DNA of 64,000 nucleotides from Coriobacteriaceae bacterium (GTDB lineage Bacteria; Actinomycetota; Coriobacteriia; Coriobacteriales; Coriobacteriaceae). The DNA is taken from contig CABIZD010000012.1 of the NCBI GenBank assembly GCA_902363125.1, forward strand, positions 1-64,000, in the 5' to 3' direction. Below, one piece after another: positions 57,668 through 64,000 of the stretch. The notes under the pieces were generated by a model. It searched no databases. It was not told the DNA's origin and saw only the letters and a program-made list of their open reading frames with translations. Each line of letters begins with the position of its first letter. Within the stretch, counting starts at the first letter, position 1. The position numbers were made by a program, and so were the translations under genes.

Positions 57668-57725
57668 CCGGCAGTTAGGGACGTTCCTTTTCTGCCGGCA
57701 GTTTAGGAACGTCCCTAACTGCCGG
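57668..57725. repeat. CCGGCAGTTAGGGACG palindrome, copy 1
   Basis: CCGGCAGTTAGGGACGTTCC (57668-57687) and its inverse complement (57706-57725) are perfect over 20 bp around an 18-base loop. The loop also contains GCCGGCAGTTTAGG, a partial direct copy of the left arm. It sits between the topA terminator and the convergent zinc-ribbon gene. Confidence 0.85.
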
Positions 57726-57743
57726 CTCGGGAACGACAAAGCG

Positions 57744-58727
57744 CTAGTTCACCTCGACAGGCTTGGCGCCGGGATAGCGCTCCTCAAAGTCTAGGCGGTA
57801 CTTATTGTCATTGGTGCCCGCCACGTTGTCGCGCGACAGCGGCGCCACGATCTCATTCTTGTGGTCCGCAGGCTTGGCGTATTTCAGGCTGATCTCCCAA
57901 GCATCACAGATTGCGTCAATGCGGTGATCCAGGTCGTCGTACAGGGCGATGATGTCCTTCCAGGAGCTGTAGTTCTTGGAGCTCGTCGGGACGTCCAGGT
58001 CCTCGACGATGTCGTAATACTGCTCGATGGTGTCCTCCGTGCGCTCGGCGACGTCGGCGAGATTTTGACGGGTGGTTCGATCCTCTTCCAGATAGTTGCC
58101 GTTGAAGTTCTGTGCGCAGCCACGGACCTGGCTGTCGAGATCTTCGAGCAGGTCGTAGTATTCGCTCAGTCGGCGGTAGAGGTTCTGCTCAGAGAGCGTT
58201 GCTTCGCCGCCATCCTCGTCGTCATCGTCATCATCGTCGTACAGGCTGTTGGGATCGCCGAGAGGCTTTAGGTCATCGTCATCGACGTCATGGTGCAGCT
58301 TAGCTACCTCGGCAGTCGTCTGCGTGGCGGCGTTGTCGAACGGTCTGATTGCAAAGAAGATGACCAGGGCGATGATGATCGCCACCAGCACAACGATAAC
58401 GGCGATAAGCGGCCCGGTGCCGCTCTTTTTGGGAGCGGGGGTCTGTGGCGAAGTGGGCACGTATGCGGGAGCCGGCTGCTGTTGGGGCGAGCCGCTCGCG
58501 ACGAGCATGCGCTGCGTGGTCTCGACGGCCTCGGTCCTTGCGGCGGGGTCGGGGCTATAGGCGAGGGAGTCGTCCGCCTTGGCTTGCGGCGTATCAAGGG
58601 AGCCGGTCTGCTCAAAAGCGGGCTGGCTATCGCTCGCGGCTGTTTGCTCAACGGGTGCACCGCACGAGGTGCAGAACTTGGCATCATCTGCAAGAAGCTT
58701 GCCGCACGAGGCGCAATACCGAGACAT
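57744..58727 (-). CDS. Zinc-ribbon single-pass membrane protein
   Basis: A 327-residue protein. An N-terminal zinc ribbon has Cys5, Cys8, Cys19 and Cys22. A Pro/Ala/Ser-rich region follows to about 100, then one membrane helix (about 103-128, LIAVIVVLVAIIIALVIFFAI) and an extracytoplasmic part. That part contains a run of Asp (YDDDDDDDEDGG near 165) and a helical region with many Tyr and Asp (LYRRLSEYYDLLEDLDSQV). No enzymatic motif. GGAG lies 7 bases before the ATG at 58727; the ATG at 58745 has no such site. The gene is flanked on both sides by copies of one palindrome. Confidence 0.8.
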   Translation of the reverse strand: MSRYCASCGKLLADDAKFCTSCGAPVEQTAASDSQPAFEQTGSLDTPQAKADDSLAYSPDPAARTEAVETTQRMLVASGSPQQQPAPAYVPTSPQTPAPKKSGTGPLIAVIVVLVAIIIALVIFFAIRPFDNAATQTTAEVAKLHHDVDDDDLKPLGDPNSLYDDDDDDDEDGGEATLSEQNLYRRLSEYYDLLEDLDSQVRGCAQNFNGNYLEEDRTTRQNLADVAERTEDTIEQYYDIVEDLDVPTSSKNYSSWKDIIALYDDLDHRIDAICDAWEISLKYAKPADHKNEIVAPLSRDNVAGTNDNKYRLDFEERYPGAKPVEVN

Positions 58728-58786
58728 TGCCACTCCTTTCGCCACATTTCAATGCAATACGACGATTATACCCAGTACCCCAAAAA

Positions 58787-58845
58787 GCCGGCAGTTGAGG
58801 ACGTTCCTTTTCGGCCGGCAGTTTAGGAACGTCCCTAACTGCCGC
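58787..58845. repeat. CCGGCAGTTAGGGACG palindrome, copy 2
   Basis: CGGCAGTTGAGGACGTTCC (58789-58807) pairs with GGAACGTCCCTAACTGCCG (58826-58844), and the loop is nearly identical to that of copy 1. Both copies have the same orientation and frame the zinc-ribbon gene 1.1 kb apart. Confidence 0.85.
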
Positions 58846-58952
58846 CTGAGTAGCCATTGGCTAGGTGGGATTTGGGACGTGCCGAGCACTGGGGTATCAT
58901 GGCTTGGTTGATATATCTGCATTTACGCGCCTTGTAGGAAGGGGCTGCGCCC

Positions 58953-59636
58953 ATGGCTTTTGAGCCCGCTCAACATAGCTTTATCACGCTCGAGGGCGTC
59001 GATGGCGCTGGCAAGTCCACGCAGGCGCGCCTGCTGGCCCGCGCGCTTGACCTTGCCGGTTACCAGGTCGTGGCCCTGCGCGAGCCGGGTGGCACCGCCA
59101 TCAGCGAGAAGATTCGTGCCCTGCTGCTCGATTCCGCCAACACGGCAATGGGCGATACTTGCGAGCTGTTGCTCTACGAGGCCGCGCGCGCCCAGCTAGT
59201 GCACGAGGTTATCGCGCCTGCCCTCGCGGCCGGCAAGGTGGTCCTGTGCGATCGCTTCTACGATTCCACGACCTGCTACCAGGCGTTTGCCGATGGCCTC
59301 GACCGCCAGATGGTGCGCGACGCCAACAACCTGGCCGTCGCGGGAACGCACCCGGCACTCACACTCGTCTACCACATCACGCCCGAGCAGGCGGCGCTGC
59401 GCATGGCGGCCCGCGGTGCGACCGATCGCATGGAGGCCAAGGGCATGGCCTTCCAGGAGCGTGTCTATCAGGGATTTTGTGCCATTGCCGCCGAGGAGCC
59501 AGACCGCGTAAAGCTCATCGACGCCACTGCGACCGTCGAGGAAGTCTTCGAGAAGACGGTCGAGCAGGTTCGCGCGTATGGTCTCGACATTCCGCAGGAA
59601 GCCGTTGCCGCCGCGCTTGCCAAGGAGGCCGAGTAG
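58953..59636 (+). CDS. tmk: dTMP kinase
   Basis: A 227-residue P-loop kinase that phosphorylates dTMP. TLEGVDGAGKSTQARLLARAL is the Walker A start, LREPGGTAISEKIRALLLD the substrate loop, and CDRFYDSTTCYQAFA the DRx motif near 95. It is the first gene of the conserved tmk-holB-ricT cluster; holB starts one base after the stop. GAAGGGG precedes the ATG. Confidence 0.95.
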   Translation: MAFEPAQHSFITLEGVDGAGKSTQARLLARALDLAGYQVVALREPGGTAISEKIRALLLDSANTAMGDTCELLLYEAARAQLVHEVIAPALAAGKVVLCDRFYDSTTCYQAFADGLDRQMVRDANNLAVAGTHPALTLVYHITPEQAALRMAARGATDRMEAKGMAFQERVYQGFCAIAAEEPDRVKLIDATATVEEVFEKTVEQVRAYGLDIPQEAVAAALAKEAE

Positions 59637-59637
59637 C

Positions 59638-60765
59638 ATGGCCCCTGCTCAGGCAAGCCTGCTGGCCAAGATCGACACCCAAGAGCGCGTGCGCGACTTT
59701 TTGACCAATGCCGTCGCTAGCGGTCGCGCATCGCACGCCTACCTGTTTTTGGGCGCGGCCGGCGCGGGCAAGCTCGACGCCGCGTGGGCGCTCGCCCAAG
59801 CCTTCCTGTGCGAGCAGGACGGCTGCGGCGCATGCGACAGCTGCGTGCGCGTTGCTCGGCATACGCATCCCGACGTGCACTATTACACGCCCGAGAGCGC
59901 CACGGGTTACCTCATTGCCCAGACCCGCGAGCTGCTCGATGACGTGCCGCTGGCGCCCATCCGCGCCAAGGCCAAGGTCTACATCATCGACCGTGCCGAG
60001 CAACTGCGTGCCAACACCGCCAACGCACTGCTCAAAACGCTCGAGGAGCCGCCCGAGGGCGTTATGTTTATCTTGCTGGGCACCTCGGCCGACGTGATGC
60101 TGCCCACTATCGTGAGTCGTTGCCAGTGCGTGCCGTTTCGGCTGGTATCGCCCGCCGTCGCCGCGCAGTCCGTGAGCCGCGCCACCGGTCAGGAACTTGC
60201 GCGTTGCCGCATGGCGGTCGCCGTGGCGGGAAGCCCCACACGCGGCATCGAGTTTCTTAAGAGCGCCGAGCGCCAGGACGCCCGCCGTCAGATGGTCCGT
60301 GCCATCGACTCACTCATTGCCGCCGACGAGGCCGACGTGCTCAGTCGCGCCAAGTCGCTCATCGTCGCCGTCAAGGCGCCGCTCGCCGAGGTCAAGTCCA
60401 CGCAGGAAAAGGTACTCGAGCAAAACGCCGACTACCTGTCGCGTGGAGCATTGAAGCAGCTTGAGGACCGCAACAAGCGCGAACTCAACGCGCGCGAGCG
60501 TTCGGGTATCATGGAAGCGCTGGCGAGCGCGCGGACGCTCATGCGCGATGTGCTGCTGACACTTCAGGACGAGGCGGCCGACGTGGTGAACGAAGACGTG
60601 CGCGACACGATCGGGCGGCTTGCCGCCGCGACGAATGTTGCGGGTGCCACACGGGCACTCGAGGCGGTCGCGACCGCCGAGCGCAACATCGCCAGAAACG
60701 TTACTCCCCAGCTGGCCATCGAGGTCATGCTGTTCGATATCAGGAAGGCACTGAAATGCCGTTAG
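59638..60765 (+). CDS. holB: DNA polymerase III subunit delta'
   Basis: A 375-residue AAA+ protein of the clamp loader. HAYLFLGAAGAGKLDAAWALAQA is the P-loop region, with Leu in place of the usual Thr/Ser after the Lys, as expected for a subunit that need not hydrolyse ATP. A Cys4 zinc site follows (CEQDGCGACDSC). KVYIIDRAEQLRANTANALLKTLEEPP is Walker B/sensor, and LPTIVSRCQ carries the SRC motif. The ATG at 59638 follows the tmk stop by one base; the longer frame runs inside tmk. It overlaps ricT by ten bases. Confidence 0.92.
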   Translation: MAPAQASLLAKIDTQERVRDFLTNAVASGRASHAYLFLGAAGAGKLDAAWALAQAFLCEQDGCGACDSCVRVARHTHPDVHYYTPESATGYLIAQTRELLDDVPLAPIRAKAKVYIIDRAEQLRANTANALLKTLEEPPEGVMFILLGTSADVMLPTIVSRCQCVPFRLVSPAVAAQSVSRATGQELARCRMAVAVAGSPTRGIEFLKSAERQDARRQMVRAIDSLIAADEADVLSRAKSLIVAVKAPLAEVKSTQEKVLEQNADYLSRGALKQLEDRNKRELNARERSGIMEALASARTLMRDVLLTLQDEAADVVNEDVRDTIGRLAAATNVAGATRALEAVATAERNIARNVTPQLAIEVMLFDIRKALKCR

Positions 60766-62456
60766 TCGTACCCGTTAAGTTTACCTACGCCTCGCGCGAC
60801 CTGTGGTTTGACCCGCAGGACCTGGATATCCTCGAGGCCGATTATGCCATTTGCTCCACCGAGCGCGGAACCGAGATCGGCTTGGTTACGGCCGATCCCT
60901 TCGAGGTGCCGCAAGACGAGATCGGTCAGCCGCTCAAGCCCGTGCTGCGCGTGGCGAGCGACATTGACCTGCAGCTTGCCGACGATCTTGCCATCCAGGG
61001 CGACGAGGCCATGGTCGATTTCCGCCGTCTGGTCAAAGAACTCGACCTCGAGATGAAGCCGGTCGGCGTCGAGTACCTGTTTGGCGGCGAGAAGGCCGTG
61101 TTCTACTTTGCGGCCGAGGAGCGCGTCGATTTTCGTCAGCTCGTCAAGGATCTGTCCTCGACGCTGCACATTCGCGTCGACATGCGCCAGATCGGCGTGC
61201 GCGACGAGACTCGCCTGGTGGGCGGCTATGCCCAGTGCGGCCAGGAGCTCTGCTGCACGCGCTTTGGCGGACAGTTTGAGCCCGTCTCGATCCGTATGGC
61301 AAAAGAGCAGGACCTGCCGCTCAATTCCTCCAAGATCAGCGGCGTTTGCGGCCGCCTGATGTGCTGCCTGCGCTATGAGTTCGAAGCGTACAAGGACTTT
61401 AAGAGCCGTGCGCCCAAAAAGAAGACGCTCATCGATACGCCGCTCGGCAAGGCGCGTATTCAGGAATATGACACGCCGCGTGAGCAGCTGGTGCTGCGCC
61501 TGGAGAACGGCAAGGTCTTTAAGGTCAACCTGGCCGATATGACCTGCTCGGAGGGCTGCAAAAAGAAGGCCGCCGAGCAGGGCTGCAACTGCCGCCCCGA
61601 CTGCGTGACGCGCGACGTGCTCGAGCGCATCGAGTCGCCCGAGATGCGCCTGGCGCTCATGGAGCTCGATCGCGAGAACGGCGTCGACGTGGGCGATGGC
61701 CTGTCGAGTGCCGACCGTCTGGCCGGCACGTCGATGCCCAAGCGCCGTCGTCGCGATGCCGATTCCGATGCTCGCGCCGGTCAGGGCCAGGGCGAGGGCC
61801 GTGGCCGCGGAAAGGGCCGTGGTAAGGCCGAGGCACCCGAGGCCGAGGAGGCCGCCGGTGGCCGTCGTCGTCGCAAGCGCGTGGGCTCGGGCGATGCTAC
61901 CGAGGTTGCAGCCGCGGGCAAGAACGCCTCTCGCGAGCGCGAGGTTCAGCAGCCCCAGCAGCAGAATCGCGGCGGTGGCATGAACCCCACACGCCGCCGC
62001 CGTCGTCATCTGTCGAGCGAGGAGCGCGAGGACGCCTTCCGCGCCGCAGCTGCTCGCGAGGCTGGTGCCGCTTCCAAGGGCGCCTCGGCCTCCGATACGT
62101 CTGCCGACAAGGGCGGCAAGTCGCGTGGCGAGGAGGAGCGCGCGCCGCGTCCGCGCCGTCGCCATTCCTCGGGCGCGCAACAGAAGCCCTCAGTGCCCTC
62201 CGTGGCCGATCAGGTCTCGGATGGCGAGGTCAAGGTCACGCGCCGTCGTCCCGGAGATGGCGGGGGAGCGGCTGCTAAGGCTTCGCGTGGCGCCGCTCGC
62301 GACGAGCGCGAGCCGCGCGAGGATCGCGGTGGCGAGGGCTCGGCCGACCAGGGTCAAAAGCGCCGTCGCCGTCGCCGTTCCCGCAAGCCGCGCCAGGATG
62401 GTGGCGAGGGCTCGACCCCGTCTTCGGCCGCACCACAACCGCCCGCCGGCGAATAA
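60756..62456 (+). CDS. ricT: RicT/YaaT-like PSP1 protein with long Arg-rich tail
   Basis: A 566-residue protein. Residues 1-280 are the PSP1 (YaaT/RicT) domain: YLFGGEKAVFYFAAEERVDFRQLVKDL, CGQELCCTRFGG and CGRLMCCLRYEFEAY with the paired Cys that hold Fe-S clusters in the RicAFT complex. Residues about 320-566 are an extra basic, disordered tail rich in Arg, Glu, Gly and Ala (KRRRRDADSDAR, RRRKR, GKGRGKAEAPEAEE). Typical YaaT is about 275 residues. RicT is known in Bacillus for its role in RNase Y-dependent mRNA processing; RG-type tails often bind RNA, so the tail may add that function. Last gene of the tmk cluster. Confidence 0.9.
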   Translation: MPLVVPVKFTYASRDLWFDPQDLDILEADYAICSTERGTEIGLVTADPFEVPQDEIGQPLKPVLRVASDIDLQLADDLAIQGDEAMVDFRRLVKELDLEMKPVGVEYLFGGEKAVFYFAAEERVDFRQLVKDLSSTLHIRVDMRQIGVRDETRLVGGYAQCGQELCCTRFGGQFEPVSIRMAKEQDLPLNSSKISGVCGRLMCCLRYEFEAYKDFKSRAPKKKTLIDTPLGKARIQEYDTPREQLVLRLENGKVFKVNLADMTCSEGCKKKAAEQGCNCRPDCVTRDVLERIESPEMRLALMELDRENGVDVGDGLSSADRLAGTSMPKRRRRDADSDARAGQGQGEGRGRGKGRGKAEAPEAEEAAGGRRRRKRVGSGDATEVAAAGKNASREREVQQPQQQNRGGGMNPTRRRRRHLSSEEREDAFRAAAAREAGAASKGASASDTSADKGGKSRGEEERAPRPRRRHSSGAQQKPSVPSVADQVSDGEVKVTRRRPGDGGGAAAKASRGAARDEREPREDRGGEGSADQGQKRRRRRRSRKPRQDGGEGSTPSSAAPQPPAGE

Positions 62457-62519
62457 CGCCCGCGAGCGGATTTAACCCGCCTTACCCCAATCGCGTCGGG
62501 GTACCATAGCGCTGAATCA

Positions 62520-62555
62520 ACAACCCTCCCTGCGACCGAACGTAGGGAGGGTTGT
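62520..62555 (+). promoter_or_regulatory. Hairpin that contains the comF ribosome binding site
   Basis: ACAACCCTCCCT (62520-62531) and AGGGAGGGTTGT (62544-62555) form a perfect 12-bp stem. The right arm includes GGGAGGG, the only plausible ribosome binding site for the comF TTG at 62559. The hairpin may end ricT transcription, though T-run is poor (GTCTT), or it may mask the comF site when the message starts upstream of it. Confidence 0.6.
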
Positions 62556-62558
62556 GTC

Positions 62559-63365
62559 TTGAAGAGCCATCTGAACAAATTGAGCCGTCTGCAGGGTGCC
62601 GGCGCCCTGCCGTTTGCGGACGAATTACTACCGTTTGCCGAGCGGGTGGCACGCGAGGCGCTCGAGGCATTGTCGCCAACACGATGTGCCGGCTGCGAGC
62701 GCGCCGGTACGCTTATTTGCCAAGACTGCCTGGCTGCGCTCACGCTCATCGACCCACGTCATAGCTGCACCCGATGCGGCGCCCCGTTTGGGGATTTGCT
62801 GTGCACTGAGTGTTCGGTCGAGGGCACGTCCTCGGCAATGGCGGAGGCGCTCGACCGCTGCCTGGCGTGCGCCGTCTATGCGCATCCGCTGCCGCGCATC
62901 ATTAAAGCGTACAAGGATGCGGGCGAGCGACGTCTGGCTCCGTATCTGGCGGAGCTGCTCTACGACACCGCCCTGCATGCCCAGGTCGTAGCGCCCGATC
63001 GCTATGGAGGTGTGCTGTCCGGTGCGGATGCGGTGGTGTTTGTGCCTGCGACGGCGGCAGCGTTTCGGCGGCGTGGTTTTGATCATATGGAGGCTATTGC
63101 GCGCCCATTTTGCGAGCTGTCGGGTGTTCCCCTGCTCGATGCTCTCGTCAAGTACGGGCATGGCGACCAGCGCGAACTCGGTCGTGAGGAGCGTCGCGAG
63201 CGTGCCCAAGGCATGTACGAGACGGTTGAGGACGTGCACGGCCGCCGCCTACTGCTTATCGATGACGTTATCACCACGGGCGCGACCATGGCAGCAGCCT
63301 CGGCGGAGCTCAAGCGTGCCGGCGCTGCGGCAGTCGATGGCCTTGCTATCGCACGTGTTTGGTAG
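62559..63365 (+). CDS. comF: ComF-like phosphoribosyltransferase
   Basis: A 268-residue protein of the ComF/GntX type. Two Cys4-type zinc pairs lie near the N-terminus (CAGC ... CQDC, CTRCGAPFGDLLCTEC). The C-terminal phosphoribosyltransferase domain has the PRPP motif LLLIDDVITTGATMAAA near 228-245. In competent bacteria ComF helps take in single-stranded DNA; other members have unknown roles. The start is a TTG (frame opening SHLNKLSRL), whose ribosome binding site lies in the stem of the preceding hairpin. Confidence 0.88.
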   Translation: MKSHLNKLSRLQGAGALPFADELLPFAERVAREALEALSPTRCAGCERAGTLICQDCLAALTLIDPRHSCTRCGAPFGDLLCTECSVEGTSSAMAEALDRCLACAVYAHPLPRIIKAYKDAGERRLAPYLAELLYDTALHAQVVAPDRYGGVLSGADAVVFVPATAAAFRRRGFDHMEAIARPFCELSGVPLLDALVKYGHGDQRELGREERRERAQGMYETVEDVHGRRLLLIDDVITTGATMAAASAELKRAGAAAVDGLAIARVW

Positions 63366-63375
63366 GGGTGGTTTT

Positions 63376-64000
63376 GTGGCAGTGAAGATTGAGCGGCGCA
63401 ACGAGCCGACAGGCGAACAGCTAGCGGCTTCCGTAATCCTAACAGGCGCTTCAGCGCTGCGCATGATGCGCGCCGAGCGCCGGCAGATGGGCTATATCAG
63501 CTGGAAGGACCTCAATCCCGATGATGAGCGCCGTGTGCTGCGCACGTCGTCGCCCTCGACCGAGGATATCTATCTTCCTGACTTGGTGCGAATTGGAGCC
63601 AAAAGTGGCGAGGTGCAAGAAGATCTGTGCTTGCTGGTGGGATCTGCGGCGCAGCGCCGCCGCATGCCTAGCGTAGGCTGGTCCGTGTGTTCCGGGTTGC
63701 CCGCCGGCTCGATTCTAGAGGTGGAACCGGGGGTGTACAGCTTGTCTCCCGAGGCCCTCTGCCTTGCCGTTGCGCGCGAACTTGGCTGTATCCAGGCATT
63801 TGCCCTGGCCCAGGAGCTGTGCTCTAAGATTTCACTGAGCGACCGCGGGAAGTATCTGCCTCCCTACACCTCGCCTGTTACGAATAAACTTGCAAAGGAC
63901 AAGGACCAGCCAGCAGACGTGGGCTACTTTGAAGTCGAGCCGGCGCTGACGCCCGATCGCCTGGCAGATTACCTTGCGGCATGCAAGGGGAATGTGGCCA
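63376..64000 (+). CDS. 5' part of an unknown gene, cut by the window edge
   Basis: An open frame from GTG at 63376 (AGGGG eight bases upstream) runs 208 codons to the window end without a stop. It translates to VAVKIERRNEPTGEQL..., then LCLLVGSAAQRRR and LPAGSILEVEPGVYSLSPEALCLAVARELG. The last pattern, LPxGS...V..G.YxxSPE, recalls a family of Coriobacteriia proteins related to AbiEi-type antitoxins or DUF559 endonuclease-like proteins; I recall this weakly. The domain that would decide is outside the window. It follows comF by ten bases. Confidence 0.75.
   Translation, partial: MAVKIERRNEPTGEQLAASVILTGASALRMMRAERRQMGYISWKDLNPDDERRVLRTSSPSTEDIYLPDLVRIGAKSGEVQEDLCLLVGSAAQRRRMPSVGWSVCSGLPAGSILEVEPGVYSLSPEALCLAVARELGCIQAFALAQELCSKISLSDRGKYLPPYTSPVTNKLAKDKDQPADVGYFEVEPALTPDRLADYLAACKGNVA

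Noticed and set aside
58210..58245. GTC/ATC trinucleotide run as a mobile or unstable repeat
   Set aside because: It encodes the Asp run of the zinc-ribbon protein; short and in frame.
60762..62180. Leftward open frame of 472 codons opposite ricT
   Set aside because: Antisense shadow; Ala/Leu/Gly/His-rich with no motif.

Overview
The window is high-GC, gene-dense bacterial chromosome with short intergenic gaps, both strands in use, and ATG/GTG/TTG starts behind GGAGG-type ribosome binding sites. Gene content and order (eno-ftsB/divIC-ppx, an actinobacterial class Ic aminotransferase, a HisZ-HisG fusion, an archaeal-looking topoisomerase I, many short palindromic intergenic elements) suggest an actinobacterium of the class Coriobacteriia, probably close to Collinsella. 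This assignment is inferred from protein resemblance and style and was not tested by a search. I see no prophage, insertion sequence, CRISPR array, rRNA operon or plasmid gene; most of the window is core chromosome.

Layout. 1-5.2 kb: the end of an unrecognised gene, a cluster of palindromic repeats, then a leftward pair of an MMPL/RND-type exporter and a large exported heptad-repeat protein. 5.5-14.7 kb: a complete histidine pathway, hisZG-D-C-B-H-A-F-I-E rightward, with a convergent PHP-type histidinol phosphatase supplying the last missing step. 15-20.4 kb: a stand-alone LarC C-terminal domain, a YfcE-type phosphodiesterase, mazG, enolase, an FtsB/DivIC-like division protein and Ppx/GppA. 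20.4-20.9 kb: tRNA-Leu(UAA) beside a decayed duplicate of its 3' end. 20.9-27.4 kb: small membrane and metabolic proteins, an OmpR-type two-component system, a metallophosphoesterase and GluQ-RS. 27.9-33.4 kb: a DUF2207 membrane protein, a GNAT acetyltransferase, purH and an unknown protein. 33.4-37.0 kb: a PucR-type regulator divergent from an ornithine-cyclodeaminase-like plus aminotransferase operon. 37.2-44.1 kb: a BceRS-like two-component system without its ABC transporter, UspA, UppP and PcrA/UvrD. 44.4-50.1 kb: GntR-manA divergent from a ROK sugar kinase, then Mn-dependent pyrophosphatase and NhaA with a structured leader. 50.3-57.6 kb: aminotransferase, STAS protein, Tat translocase, HypA-HypB and topoisomerase I. 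57.7-64 kb: a zinc-ribbon membrane protein flanked by two copies of one palindrome, the tmk-holB-ricT cluster, comF, and the start of an unknown gene cut by the window edge.

The most striking feature outside the genes is the number of short dispersed palindromes. At least eight sequence families lie between genes, including inside the his operon, and several have two to four copies here. The leads I rate highest are the nhaA leader (a candidate cation-sensing riboswitch with alternative hairpins over the ribosome binding site), the HisZ-HisG fusion, the LarC2-only nickel-chelatase homologue, the archaeal-type topoisomerase I, and the PucR/cyclodeaminase/aminotransferase cassette. All coordinates and motifs were read by eye. 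Family names rest on remembered conserved motifs, not on database searches.
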